Shown: piece after piece, positions 25,225-34,990 of the stretch
Position numbering within the stretch: position 1 is the stretch's first letter
How the letters are laid out: the number at the start of each line of letters is the position of its first letter
NCBI GenBank assembly: GCA_043821485.1
Contig: JBDRCU010000037.1
Location: forward strand, 62,001-126,000
Length of the DNA: 64,000 nt
Direction of reading: 5' to 3'
DNA from: JBDRCU01 sp043821485
GTDB taxonomy: Bacteria; Patescibacteriota; Minisyncoccia; 2-02-FULL-40-12; IGHO2-01-FULL-4-A
The notes under the pieces: generated by a model
The model's database searches: none
Told to the model about the DNA's origin: nothing
The model's input: only the letters and a program-made list of their open reading frames with translations
Made by a program: the position numbers and the translations under genes

Positions 25225-25479
25225 ATGAAAATTCTCTATTTGCCCAGATTTGCCCGAGAATACAAAAAGCTCCCTGAAAATATAAAAAAGCTTGCTGAAA
25301 AAAGAGAGACAAATTTCCGTAAAAATCCTTTTAACTCAATTCTAAAAACGCATAAACTGCATGGTGAACTATCAGAATTCTGGTCTTTTTCTATTAACTG
25401 GGAATATAGAATTATTTTTGATTTTGCAGACGAGAATACCGTGAGATTCTATAGAATCGGAACTCATGACCTTTATTAA
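25225..25479 (+). CDS. RelE/ParE-superfamily toxin
   Basis: The 84-residue product (MKILYLPRFAREYKKLPENIKK) has the RelE/ParE toxin architecture: basic N-terminal helix pair, then HKLHGELSEFWSFSINWEYRIIFDF and a C-terminal FYRIGTHDLY, very close to YafQ/RelE-like mRNase patterns. The terminal His and Tyr-type residues suit a ribosome-dependent endoribonuclease, but ParE-type gyrase poison is not excluded. It begins ten bases after the antitoxin stop. Confidence 0.8.
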   Translation: MKILYLPRFAREYKKLPENIKKLAEKRETNFRKNPFNSILKTHKLHGELSEFWSFSINWEYRIIFDFADENTVRFYRIGTHDLY

Positions 25480-25548
25480 AATTAATTTACCAAACCAAGC
25501 CTACCTGAATATGCTATAATATCTATAAAGATACTTCGTATCGTTTTT

Positions 25549-25917
25549 ATGGTATTAGTTAAATATTTAATTTGGCACTATAGTATTGCACCGCGTAATA
25601 TAGTGGCCATTATGCTTAATTATGTTGTGGGAACATGGCATAACTTTTTAATTGTTAGGCATCTGCGTACACTGTTTGCTCCTTGGCATAGAACAAAGCC
25701 CGAAGAAATTCTCAAACCCAAAACACTAGGAGATAAAATGGGCAATTTTGTCGTAGATATTTTCATAAGACTCATAGCTGCAGTACTTCGCCTTGGGATC
25801 GTACTCACTGGTTTGATATATGAGATATTAATCATCGCTGTATTTATTGTATTCCTGGTTGTGTGGTTAGCATGGCCTGCAATATTGGTCTTATCAATTA
25901 GACAATTTTTTGTATAA
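25549..25917 (+). CDS. Membrane protein upstream of AAA+ ATPase
   Basis: The 122-residue protein has hydrophobic segments near residues 5-30 and 65-118 with a polar middle (FAPWHRTKPEEILKPK). A TATAAT box lies at 25515-25520. It ends six bases before the membrane-anchored Clp-like ATPase, so a joint function in the membrane is plausible. It is not otherwise recognised. Confidence 0.6.
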   Translation: MVLVKYLIWHYSIAPRNIVAIMLNYVVGTWHNFLIVRHLRTLFAPWHRTKPEEILKPKTLGDKMGNFVVDIFIRLIAAVLRLGIVLTGLIYEILIIAVFIVFLVVWLAWPAILVLSIRQFFV

Positions 25918-25923
25918 CGCAAC

Positions 25924-28422
25924 ATGAATACCAAAATATTCCAATCAATAAAAACTTTCAAATACATTCCTCTGCGAGTAATCGTATTTTGGCGCATTGT
26001 GCTCCTTATCTTGGGCAGTGCAGGTTCAATCGGATATCTTGCTCGATATTTTAATTATATAACTTTAGATTCCAACCTTATTGATCTCTCTACCTTCATC
26101 CTTCTTCCAATCGGAATCACAATTTTGTTCTTTGAAATCTTTTTAAAATTCCATATCATAGATCCCCCTATAAAAGACGATGCTTCTATTGAAGAACGCT
26201 TTGATTTCAATACACGAAAGATCCTTTATCACGCTTACAATATTCATCCAAAAGGTGGCATAACAATACCAGATCTTACATTAGCACTCTTAAAAGATCC
26301 TTCTGCTCGAATCCTTTGGGCGCGCATGGGTATAAATCCTGCTGATGTTGGGGAGTTCTTTGCTCAAAATATTAATCAGCACGAGACAAGTACTGAACAA
26401 CAAAAAGACTATACCGATCTCATTGTAGCCCTAGATGTGATACGCGAGGATAGTAAATCCAAACGAATATACATGGCAGACCTCTTTGTGGTCCTTTTTG
26501 ATCTTGATCCGCTATTACAACAATTCTTGCTTCAAGCCGATATCAGCAGGGAAGACCTGAGTTCCATAGCTACTTGGTATGATGCAAAAAAGCAATATAT
26601 TCAACGCTCCAGACGCTTCTGGATGCGCGAGAGACAGCTTGAGAAGCGCCCAGTAGGTCTTGGCTGGGCATATGGCTATACACCCGCATTGAGCCGTTTT
26701 GCACATGATATTAGCGCCCAATTCGAGGGTACGGATAAGAAGCTCTGGCTTGTAGGACGCGAAGATGAATTAGTCCAAATAGAGCGTATCCTGTCAAGAT
26801 CAAGAGAAAATAATGTCCTACTGGTTGGCCCTCCCGGAGTAGGAAAACAGACAACAGTTCATGGCCTGGCTCAACGCATAATACATAATCACAGTCTTCC
26901 TGGCCTTGCATATAAACGAGTATTTGAACTTGACGTAGCATCAATCATGTCATCATCTTCTTCGCCTCAAGAAATCGAAGCTCTACTACTCACAGTTCTT
27001 CATGATGCTACCAAAGCGGGAAACATCATACTTTTCATAAATGATTTTCAAAATGTAATCGGCCTTACTGACAGCATGGGCAGTACTGACATGTCAGAAA
27101 TTTTAAAACCCTATCTTGAATCCAGTGCAATCCAAATCCTTGCAACAATTGACGACGAACATTATCACACCATAGTTGAACGCAGACCGGACATACTTAA
27201 GGTTTTTGAAAAAATCGATATTGCAGAGCCTAACGAGACAGATACAATACGTATTCTTCAAACTATGCTTCCGTACATGGAAGCTCATGAAAAAATATTA
27301 ATTACGCATCAGGCATTAAGAGCTGTGGTTCTCAAATCGGGCGCATTCATACAGGACAGGCCATTCCCTGAAAAAGCAATTGACCTGCTTACAGAAGTTG
27401 TAGCTGATGTTAAAACAGGAGACAGACAGCTTGTGCAGAAAGATGATGTCGATAAAGTAATCAGTCAGAAGACGCACATTCCGCTTGGATCTCTCACAGA
27501 AGGCGAAAAAGAAAAACTTCAGCATCTCAAAGAACTTCTGCACGAAGATGTGGTCAATCAGGAACAAGCCGTGATAGAAGTCTCAAGAACAATTACCCGC
27601 TTGCGCGCAGGTATAACTAGCATAAAGAAGCCTGCCGGTAGTTTCCTATTTACCGGACCCACCGGAGTAGGCAAGACCTTAACTGCACGAACTCTTGCTA
27701 AAGTGTACTTCGGAAGCGAAGAGAATATGATACGTTTTGATATGTCAGAATATCAAAATTCGGATGCAATGGATCGCTTCCTTGGATCTCCTAAAACAGG
27801 AGAGGCGAGCCGATTCCTTAATGCAACCAGAGACAATCCTTATGCGGTATTACTTTTTGATGAATTCGAAAAAGCTCATCCGTCTATACATAATTTATTC
27901 TTACAAATTCTGGATGAAGGCTCTATGACAGATGCTTATGGCAAAAAAGTATCTCTCAAACAGCATATAATTATTGCTACATCGAATGCGGGGGCTGAAC
28001 ATATTCGTGAAATGATAAAACAGGATATTGATCCCGCATCAGAACAAGCACAACTGATTGATTACCTATTACAAAACAGCCTATTCAGACCTGAACTTTT
28101 AAACAGGTTTGATGACGTTATAATATTTCATCCTTTAACTGATAAGCATCTCCACGAAGTTGCTTCGCGTCTTCTTGAAAAACTAGCCAAACGACTCAAA
28201 GAACAAAATTACTATCTAACTATTACTGCGGATTTAATTTCTTACGTTGCACGCAAAGGATACAATCCACAGTTTGGCGCACGCCCTATGCAACGCTTAA
28301 TACAAGATACCGCAGAGGTCTGGGTAGCAGAGGCAATACTCAATAAAAGAATCAAAAAAGGAGAGCAGTTTGAAATTGATATGAATGCTATGGAAAAGGG
28401 GCAACTGCATGATACACTGTAG
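25924..28422 (+). CDS. Membrane-anchored ClpA/ClpC-like AAA+ ATPase
   Basis: This 832-residue protein has two N-terminal membrane helices (about residues 20-42 and 55-75) and then a Clp-N-like region. AAA domain 1 follows with Walker A GPPGVGKQT near residue 301. AAA domain 2 has Walker A GPTGVGKT near 578 and Walker B LLFDEFEKAHP near 643. The C-terminal small domain ends with KRIKKGEQFEI. It is a double-AAA Hsp100-type unfoldase that appears tethered to the membrane. In domain 1 the Walker B is LFIND instead of hhhhDE, so ATP hydrolysis there may be weak. No ClpP is in the window. Confidence 0.85.
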   Translation: MNTKIFQSIKTFKYIPLRVIVFWRIVLLILGSAGSIGYLARYFNYITLDSNLIDLSTFILLPIGITILFFEIFLKFHIIDPPIKDDASIEERFDFNTRKILYHAYNIHPKGGITIPDLTLALLKDPSARILWARMGINPADVGEFFAQNINQHETSTEQQKDYTDLIVALDVIREDSKSKRIYMADLFVVLFDLDPLLQQFLLQADISREDLSSIATWYDAKKQYIQRSRRFWMRERQLEKRPVGLGWAYGYTPALSRFAHDISAQFEGTDKKLWLVGREDELVQIERILSRSRENNVLLVGPPGVGKQTTVHGLAQRIIHNHSLPGLAYKRVFELDVASIMSSSSSPQEIEALLLTVLHDATKAGNIILFINDFQNVIGLTDSMGSTDMSEILKPYLESSAIQILATIDDEHYHTIVERRPDILKVFEKIDIAEPNETDTIRILQTMLPYMEAHEKILITHQALRAVVLKSGAFIQDRPFPEKAIDLLTEVVADVKTGDRQLVQKDDVDKVISQKTHIPLGSLTEGEKEKLQHLKELLHEDVVNQEQAVIEVSRTITRLRAGITSIKKPAGSFLFTGPTGVGKTLTARTLAKVYFGSEENMIRFDMSEYQNSDAMDRFLGSPKTGEASRFLNATRDNPYAVLLFDEFEKAHPSIHNLFLQILDEGSMTDAYGKKVSLKQHIIIATSNAGAEHIREMIKQDIDPASEQAQLIDYLLQNSLFRPELLNRFDDVIIFHPLTDKHLHEVASRLLEKLAKRLKEQNYYLTITADLISYVARKGYNPQFGARPMQRLIQDTAEVWVAEAILNKRIKKGEQFEIDMNAMEKGQLHDTL

Positions 28423-28439
28423 CAACGTTGTTTTATCGC

Positions 28440-30383
28440 ATGGATAGAAAAGAAGCTATATTAAAAGATTTAAATAAAGAACAAATTAAAGCAGTCCAGA
28501 CAATTACTGGACCTGTTTTAATTTTGGCTGGAGCTGGGTCAGGTAAGACCCGCGCTTTAACGCATAGAATTGCATACATGATAGAAGACGGAATAAGCCC
28601 TCATAATATTCTTGCTGTAACATTTACAAACAGAGCTGCGAAAGAGATGAAAGAACGTATTAACAAACTCTTGTCAGGCAAAGATAAGTCAGTCATGCCA
28701 GTAATAGGGACGTTTCATTCTGTATGTTTGCGCATACTGCGAGCCCAAGCACAACATCTTGGATATGATCCCGGTTTTGTAATATATGATACAGATGATC
28801 AAGTCAGTGTTGTAAAAAATATTCTGGAAAATCTTGGCATTGACCAAAAACGCTTTAAACCTCAAACAATGCTGAATAAAATTTCAACATTAAAAAATGA
28901 ACTCATAACATCAGCAAAATTTGAACCAGAAGCAAATTCCTATACACAAAAGCTCCTTCAAACAATTTACGAAGCATACCAAGACACGCTTAAAAAAATG
29001 AATGCCATGGATTTTGATGATTTAATAATGAATTGCGTTCAATTATTCCAAACCAATCCTGAAATTCTGGAAAAGTATCAGGACATGTTCAACTATATAT
29101 TAATTGACGAATATCAGGACACCAATCATGCTCAATATGTTTGGGTTAAGCTCCTTGCACGCAAACACAGAAACGTTGCAGTCGTAGGCGACGATAATCA
29201 GAGTATTTACGGATGGAGGCAAGCCGACATACGGAATATTTTAGATTTTGAAAAAGATTATCCGGAAGCCGTAGTCATTTCACTTGAACAGAATTACAGA
29301 TCAACACAAACTATACTAGATGCAGCCAACAATGTTATTAGCAACAACAAGATGCAGAAGCTAAAAAATCTTTGGACAGATAATTCCAAGGGCGAAGCTG
29401 TGATTATCAAAGAAGCCATGGACCATCATCAGGAAGCTAAATATATAGTGGAAATGATACAAGGAAAACCCGAGATTCTGAAACATGGCGCAATCCTTTA
29501 TCGCACTCATGCACAATCACGAAATCTTGAAGAAGCATTAGTCAGGCATGGAATTCCATATTCAATCTTTGGAGGCATTAAATTCTATGAAAGACGCGAA
29601 GTAAAAGACGTACTTGCTTATCTGCGCCTTACTCTTAATCCTCGCGATCAAGTTAGTTTTGGAAGAATCTATAACGTACCTACGCGCGGGCTTGGAGCTA
29701 CAACTTACAAAAAACTCCTATCCATGGATCTGCCCCTTGATGAATTACTTAGTTCAAACTTATTAGATAAGGAATTTAATAAAAAGCAGATTGAAAAACT
29801 TCATGCTTTAGATGAATTATTACAAAAGATAGGCAGTCAGGCTAAAACTATGCCTGCTTCAAAATTAGTCTTAAGTTTATTAAAACTGCTTGATTACAAG
29901 AGATATATAGATGACGGAACTCCGGAAGGAGAAGTTAGATGGGATAATGTTAAAGAAATTATAACAGCAGCGCAAAAATATGATGAGATAGAACCGCCTC
30001 GCGGACTTGAGGCATTCCTTGAAGAAGTAGCTTTGCTTCAAGATACGGATACAAAACGCGGACACGAGACAGGAATTCGCATGATGACCCTGCACTCTGC
30101 AAAAGGCCTTGAATTTGATACTGTATTTATGGTTGGTATGGAGGAAGGGATATTTCCTCATGCACGAAGCCTGTATGACGTGGACGAGCTTGAAGAAGAA
30201 CGCCGTCTCTGTTATGTAGGGATTACACGGGCAGAGAGGGAACTCCATATGATCTATTGCAGACATAGAAATCTATACGGTTCTTATCAAATGAACCCTC
30301 CCTCAAGATTCATATTGGAAGTACCTGAAGAACTGATAGAATTTAAGCATATTGATGATGAGGACTATGTCGTTAAATATTAA
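28440..30383 (+). CDS. UvrD/PcrA-family DNA helicase
   Basis: Superfamily 1 helicase, 647 residues from the ATG at 28440; a TTG at 28428 would add four residues. Motifs: Walker A GAGSGKTRALTHR near residue 30, motif II DEYQDTNHAQY, motif III GDDNQSIYGWRQAD, motif IV QNYRSTQTI, motif V TLHSAKGLEFDTVF, and motif VI VGITRAERELHM. Its length and motifs match PcrA/UvrD, used in nucleotide excision repair and replication restart. The 3' end overlaps rsmA by 17 bases. Confidence 0.94.
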   Translation: MDRKEAILKDLNKEQIKAVQTITGPVLILAGAGSGKTRALTHRIAYMIEDGISPHNILAVTFTNRAAKEMKERINKLLSGKDKSVMPVIGTFHSVCLRILRAQAQHLGYDPGFVIYDTDDQVSVVKNILENLGIDQKRFKPQTMLNKISTLKNELITSAKFEPEANSYTQKLLQTIYEAYQDTLKKMNAMDFDDLIMNCVQLFQTNPEILEKYQDMFNYILIDEYQDTNHAQYVWVKLLARKHRNVAVVGDDNQSIYGWRQADIRNILDFEKDYPEAVVISLEQNYRSTQTILDAANNVISNNKMQKLKNLWTDNSKGEAVIIKEAMDHHQEAKYIVEMIQGKPEILKHGAILYRTHAQSRNLEEALVRHGIPYSIFGGIKFYERREVKDVLAYLRLTLNPRDQVSFGRIYNVPTRGLGATTYKKLLSMDLPLDELLSSNLLDKEFNKKQIEKLHALDELLQKIGSQAKTMPASKLVLSLLKLLDYKRYIDDGTPEGEVRWDNVKEIITAAQKYDEIEPPRGLEAFLEEVALLQDTDTKRGHETGIRMMTLHSAKGLEFDTVFMVGMEEGIFPHARSLYDVDELEEERRLCYVGITRAERELHMIYCRHRNLYGSYQMNPPSRFILEVPEELIEFKHIDDEDYVVKY

Positions 30384-31206
30384 ACAAATTTTAAGAGAAT
30401 TAAAGATAACTCCCAATAAACGACTGGGACAAAATTTTCTTATGAACGAAGGAATCTACAAAAGACTCATTGATGCAGTAGAGCCAGTTGCGGGGGACAC
30501 AATAGTTGAAGTGGGTCCCGGACTTGGAACACTCACTGAATACTTAGCACAAACAAATACGAATATATTAGCTATTGAGAAGGATGCAAAGCTAGCTCAA
30601 TACCTTACTGAAAAATATGAGTCTCAAAATCGCGTCACAATAATCAAAGACGATATCCTTGAATTTGATCCAGCTAAATACGGCCTCAAGACAGACAAAT
30701 ACAAAATCGTCGGCAACATCCCTTATTATTTAACTACCCGCCTATTGCGTATAGTTTTCTCATCATGGCCAAGGCCTCAATCAATTGTATTAATGATGCA
30801 ACGCGAAGTCTCGCAGAAAATTGTTGCCAAGCCTCCAAACATGAGCCTGCTTGCCACGGCAGTGCAATACTACACCGTCCCTCAAATTATAATGCGCGTA
30901 TCCCGCGGAAGCTTTTATCCAGCGCCTGATGTAGATTCAGCTATCATCAAGCTAATTCCGCATAAAAATGATATTATAGATAAAGAGTACGATAGTCTTT
31001 TTTTTAAAGTCGTCACTGCAGGATTCGGCCAAAAACGAAGACAACTTCTTAACACTCTCTCAGCAGGCCTTGGCATACCAAAAGAAACAGTACAGACAGC
31101 ACTTGAAAAAACAGGCATAGATCCAAAAGAACGTGCTCAAAATTTAACTATCAACCAATGGCACGATACTACCAAAGCCTTCTACTCGCGTTTGCAAGTG
31201 GAATAA
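30367..31206 (+). CDS. rsmA: 16S rRNA dimethyladenosine transferase RsmA (KsgA)
   Basis: The 279-residue product from the ATG at 30367 has the Rossmann methyltransferase start GQNFLMNEG, the SAM motif VEVGPGLGTLTEYL, and the NIPYYLTT signature near residue 118. It dimethylates A1518/A1519 in the 3' terminal hairpin of 16S rRNA, which here lies in the short second exon after the group I intron, so the methylation would involve spliced or precursor RNA. It overlaps both neighbours. Confidence 0.95.
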   Translation: MSLNIKQILRELKITPNKRLGQNFLMNEGIYKRLIDAVEPVAGDTIVEVGPGLGTLTEYLAQTNTNILAIEKDAKLAQYLTEKYESQNRVTIIKDDILEFDPAKYGLKTDKYKIVGNIPYYLTTRLLRIVFSSWPRPQSIVLMMQREVSQKIVAKPPNMSLLATAVQYYTVPQIIMRVSRGSFYPAPDVDSAIIKLIPHKNDIIDKEYDSLFFKVVTAGFGQKRRQLLNTLSAGLGIPKETVQTALEKTGIDPKERAQNLTINQWHDTTKAFYSRLQVE

Positions 31207-32783
31207 TACTCGGACTAGCTCACCCTCCTACTAATATGGGTATTCTGGTTTGGGTTGGATTTATCCCGCTTCTTTTTGCTCTTTACAAAGGAGCTAAAAC
31301 ACGCAAACACGCTTTTTTCTTAGGTACGCTAACCGGCACGATATATTACGGAATCGTTATGTATTGGCTCTGGTCAGCAAACTTAGTAGAACTAATAGGC
31401 GTCCAAACTAAACTGACCTCTAATCTGATAATCTTGCCTATATGGTTTTTCAGTGCATTGGGAATGGGTATCTTTTACGGATTCTTTGCACTAATATTTT
31501 GGCGCTTAATACGCTTAGGGAACCATGCTACGAGTCTAAAAACTGTACTACTATTATCCGCTGCTACAGGGGGATTATTCATCCTTCTTGATTATGCAAG
31601 CGCCTATGGATTTGGACTTCTTTGGTACGGACCTGGATCATTACTGGGCGCACATTGGACTCTGGGACATCTAGCATATTCTTTGGCAGAGAATAAACTT
31701 GCGCTCTTAATCGCTCGCTATCTAGGATCTTATGGCGTAGCTTTTCTTATTCTTTTTATAAACACGTTTATTTTTTTCTCTCTTGTTCTCTATCGAAAAG
31801 AAAAAACCCACATAGCACGATTGCTTATTATCGCTATAGCTGTCATTGCGATACCAGCTGTAATCCCTCTGAATATCCGTACTGGCAACAGACAACTTAA
31901 TTTTGCAATTATACAGACGTCCGATCCTTCAAAAAATGAAAACACAACAAGTGAAATTCTTGATCAATTCAATAGACAACTTTCATTAGTAAAAGAAGTA
32001 GGCGAAGAGTATCCCGAGACTGACATTATAGTACTTCCCGAAGCAAGTGACTTTTTACAAAATCTGTCATTATTCTTAAATCAAGAGGAAGCAGAAAAGT
32101 ATTTTATAAAAACATTTAAAAAGCCTACGCTTATTATCTCAAGTATCCGTGCTCAAGAAAGTGATGGTACTTTTCGATCTCGTGTATTTTCGCTCGATAG
32201 CAATGAAGGGGTTATAGGAATGTACGATAAACAACTGTTAACTCCAATAGGAGAATACCTCTCGTATACCATAAGTACAATAACCAATCTATTTTCCAAC
32301 AACTTAGTTAATGAATTTGAGCAAATAAGAGAGTACAGTGTCGGCTCTAATCCAATATCAAAGATAAAATTTCATGACAAGTTCACGCTGGCATCCTTGG
32401 TTTGCTCTGAAATTTTCTCACCATCTTTAACTACAAAAACTATAGATCAAGCAGATATCGTAGCTGTATTAAACAGCAATAGCGTATTCAATGGCTCCTC
32501 AAGTGTAACTTATCAGCAAAGAGCGGCTACAATATTTCGAGCAGCAGAAAACGGCAAACCATTTATCGTAGCAAATAATATGGGGCTTTCTTATGCCATA
32601 GATGGTACTGGATTAATCAATGCCAGCACAAAAACCCTTGACGCCCAGCTACTAACGGGTGCTGTGGAAATAACTACTGGAAGAACATGGTACAATATAT
32701 TAGGCGATCTGCCGATATTAATTATATCGGGTTGTTTGTTAGGAGTTTTACTCTTTAAACAAATATATGGAAAACAAATATAA
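31158..32783 (+). CDS. lnt: Apolipoprotein N-acyltransferase
   Basis: The 541-residue product has about seven hydrophobic helices in the first 230 residues, then a nitrilase-like domain and a final membrane helix. Catalytic triad positions are visible: Glu in VLPEAS (about 294), Lys in MYDKQL (about 358), and Cys in VCSEI (about 416). It N-acylates diacylglycerol-modified lipoproteins in the membrane. It overlaps rsmA by 49 bases and the next gene by 17, so these genes are tightly coupled. A monoderm-like CPR cell with lnt suggests triacylated lipoproteins. Confidence 0.9.
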   Translation: MARYYQSLLLAFASGIILGLAHPPTNMGILVWVGFIPLLFALYKGAKTRKHAFFLGTLTGTIYYGIVMYWLWSANLVELIGVQTKLTSNLIILPIWFFSALGMGIFYGFFALIFWRLIRLGNHATSLKTVLLLSAATGGLFILLDYASAYGFGLLWYGPGSLLGAHWTLGHLAYSLAENKLALLIARYLGSYGVAFLILFINTFIFFSLVLYRKEKTHIARLLIIAIAVIAIPAVIPLNIRTGNRQLNFAIIQTSDPSKNENTTSEILDQFNRQLSLVKEVGEEYPETDIIVLPEASDFLQNLSLFLNQEEAEKYFIKTFKKPTLIISSIRAQESDGTFRSRVFSLDSNEGVIGMYDKQLLTPIGEYLSYTISTITNLFSNNLVNEFEQIREYSVGSNPISKIKFHDKFTLASLVCSEIFSPSLTTKTIDQADIVAVLNSNSVFNGSSSVTYQQRAATIFRAAENGKPFIVANNMGLSYAIDGTGLINASTKTLDAQLLTGAVEITTGRTWYNILGDLPILIISGCLLGVLLFKQIYGKQI

Positions 32784-33729
32784 TACAGCCTTCATTGTTC
32801 TCGCAATAACAGCGGGTTTGGTTGTTGTTATTGTTGTTGGAAATATAGTCAGCGACGTCTATTCATTGAAAACGGCCTCTTCAGAGGATATTGGAAACAA
32901 GATAGCAATAAAAATAGACGTAGACACAGACGGAGACGGCATTTCAGATAATCGTGAACAGATATACGGGACAGACCCCTTCAATGCCGATACTGATGGG
33001 GATGGTTTTATTGACAGCGAAGAAATATTTTCTGGATTTGATCCGCTTGTCAATGAGGGAAGCAACATATCGCCCGTGAACACTACTGCTAATATCACTG
33101 ATTCTGTTGCGGAAAAAATTGTATTGGGCCTTAAATCTGGAGACTTAAACCCTCAAAACAAAGACTCTGAACGCTATAATATGGGACTAAGCGTCATAGC
33201 AGATGCTACAGTAGACGAAACAGTGGTATTGCTTACTCTTCCATATATAAAAATAAATACTACGAAAGACTCTAAGGAGTCCCAAGAAGCATATCTTAAG
33301 AATCTGGCAGAAGTTTTTGATGACAGATTCATGGACTATTTTCTTGGACACTTTTCAAAACTCAAGAAAGCAACAGATCTTCTTTTAGCAGGCAATAATG
33401 AAACGGCTTCTTTGATCTTTAAAGATGTCTCCGATGAATTCCGCAATGCTTCTATAGAACTTCAAACAGTACCGGCTCCTGAAAGTTTTTACGAATTCCA
33501 TGAAGGATTGGCTACAACGCTTGGCGAACTATCGGTCAGCTTTTATGCACTAACTAAATTTGAGGAAGATCCAGTTCTAATATATGGAGCCTTGGGAAAA
33601 ATAGATACTCACTATTCTGCAATCCCCAACGAAATACAAGAACTAAGAAACATCATAGGCTTAAATAATCTAACTGTACCTTCTGGCTCAAAATTTTTTG
33701 AAACATTGGGAATACTTAATACACAATGA
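32767..33729 (+). CDS. Membrane-anchored protein with thrombospondin type 3 calcium repeats
   Basis: This 320-residue protein has an N-terminal hydrophobic helix (about 8-30), then two calcium-binding DTDGDGISDNREQ and DTDGDGFIDSEE repeats (TSP type 3/EF-hand-like, about 58-100), then a helical domain of about 200 residues without recognised family. The acidic loops imply calcium binding outside the cell. It overlaps lnt and the next gene by 17 and 4 bases and begins the block that leads into the VirB4-type locus, so it may be a surface component of that assembly. Confidence 0.75.
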   Translation: MENKYNTAFIVLAITAGLVVVIVVGNIVSDVYSLKTASSEDIGNKIAIKIDVDTDGDGISDNREQIYGTDPFNADTDGDGFIDSEEIFSGFDPLVNEGSNISPVNTTANITDSVAEKIVLGLKSGDLNPQNKDSERYNMGLSVIADATVDETVVLLTLPYIKINTTKDSKESQEAYLKNLAEVFDDRFMDYFLGHFSKLKKATDLLLAGNNETASLIFKDVSDEFRNASIELQTVPAPESFYEFHEGLATTLGELSVSFYALTKFEEDPVLIYGALGKIDTHYSAIPNEIQELRNIIGLNNLTVPSGSKFFETLGILNTQ

Positions 33730-34964
33730 ATAAAGATAGAATAAAAACCTTCATAATATTAACAGTAATAATCGGGTCGTTGCTGATTTCCAGTCCTGTT
33801 CACGCTTTAGATGGCGGAGCAGGATGGGCAATGTGGATAAAAGAGCATATTGAAGATCCTTTGTCTCGCATTGGAGCTGCTCTTATATGGGACCGGATAA
33901 GCACGTCTGTAGTTGAAAAAATAACAACAATTGGCAGAGATGGAGGACCAACATGGGTAGCTCTCTGGGATCAATATGCACAGACTGCTCAAGATGACGG
34001 ATATAATAAATTTGTCAGAGAATTGCAAGAAGCGCTTTATGATCCTCAAAGAGCCACTATATGTGAATATTTAACAGACGATATTGCTTCCATGTTCAAT
34101 ATAGGGGCACCGAGTACCTTCGGCAATTCTAGCTACAATCAAATATATCGCATTGACGACCTGCAAACTTTCAGCCAACGCAATGGATGCACTTTGCCAG
34201 AATATATTATGGTTGACGGAGAACTAGTTCTGTTCGATGTAAACGAATTCCAAAGAGATTTCAGTCACGGAGGGTGGGCAGCATTTGAAGAACTTTCAAA
34301 ACCGCAAAACAATCTGTCCGGCCTTTACGATAACGCTCTTTTTGAACAAACAAAACAGATACAACGATCTGAAGACTTTGCAGTACAAGAAGCACTCGCT
34401 AACGACGGGTTTGTAGGTGTACGCAATGAAGCGGGCGTCATAATTACTCCGGGTAAAATCCTGTCCAGTGCCGCCACGGATATTATAAATAAAGAACTGG
34501 AATGGGTGGTAAACTCTGATGAATTCGGCGATCTCTTTACGAGCGCGATGGTACTTATAGGTGATAGATTGGATAACTATCTCGGCTCTAATGCCATTAT
34601 AGCAGGGTATGATGATGGCGGAAGAGAGGCATTGGAACAAGATAATTATTTTGATATGAGATATGCAATCGAGTCATGCACCCAAACTGCCAAGGTTAAA
34701 TGCGATGACGAACATTTGACAACATGCGAGACAAAAACTGGAGAAGATAGCGAAGGCAACCAAACTACCACAACGGTATGCGAAGACAACAAGGTAGACA
34801 AAACAGATTGCATGGAATATGAGACTCCAATCTGCATATACTCAATGCGCATAATTGATGATGATGGGTACATGATAACCGAAGACACGCATAATATATA
34901 TGTTACCTGCAAGGATCCTTGGGACGATAGACCTTCATGCGACGTAACGATAACTCGAAAATAA
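33726..34964 (+). CDS. Secreted cysteine-rich protein of the VirB4-type locus
   Basis: The 412-residue protein starts with a signal peptide (hydrophobic about 8-27, ending PVHALDGG). The exported body is helical and acidic; the C-terminal third contains about eight cysteines (C-TQTAKVKC-DDEHLTTC-ETK, VCED, TDC, ICIY, VTC, PSC), typical of disulfide-bonded extracytoplasmic domains. It overlaps the preceding gene by four bases. Not recognised as a family; its placement suggests an extracellular partner of the VirB6-like membrane protein encoded next. Confidence 0.7.
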   Translation: MNKDRIKTFIILTVIIGSLLISSPVHALDGGAGWAMWIKEHIEDPLSRIGAALIWDRISTSVVEKITTIGRDGGPTWVALWDQYAQTAQDDGYNKFVRELQEALYDPQRATICEYLTDDIASMFNIGAPSTFGNSSYNQIYRIDDLQTFSQRNGCTLPEYIMVDGELVLFDVNEFQRDFSHGGWAAFEELSKPQNNLSGLYDNALFEQTKQIQRSEDFAVQEALANDGFVGVRNEAGVIITPGKILSSAATDIINKELEWVVNSDEFGDLFTSAMVLIGDRLDNYLGSNAIIAGYDDGGREALEQDNYFDMRYAIESCTQTAKVKCDDEHLTTCETKTGEDSEGNQTTTTVCEDNKVDKTDCMEYETPICIYSMRIIDDDGYMITEDTHNIYVTCKDPWDDRPSCDVTITRK

Positions 34965-34990
34965 ACTTCATAAATTAGATGAATAATTAG

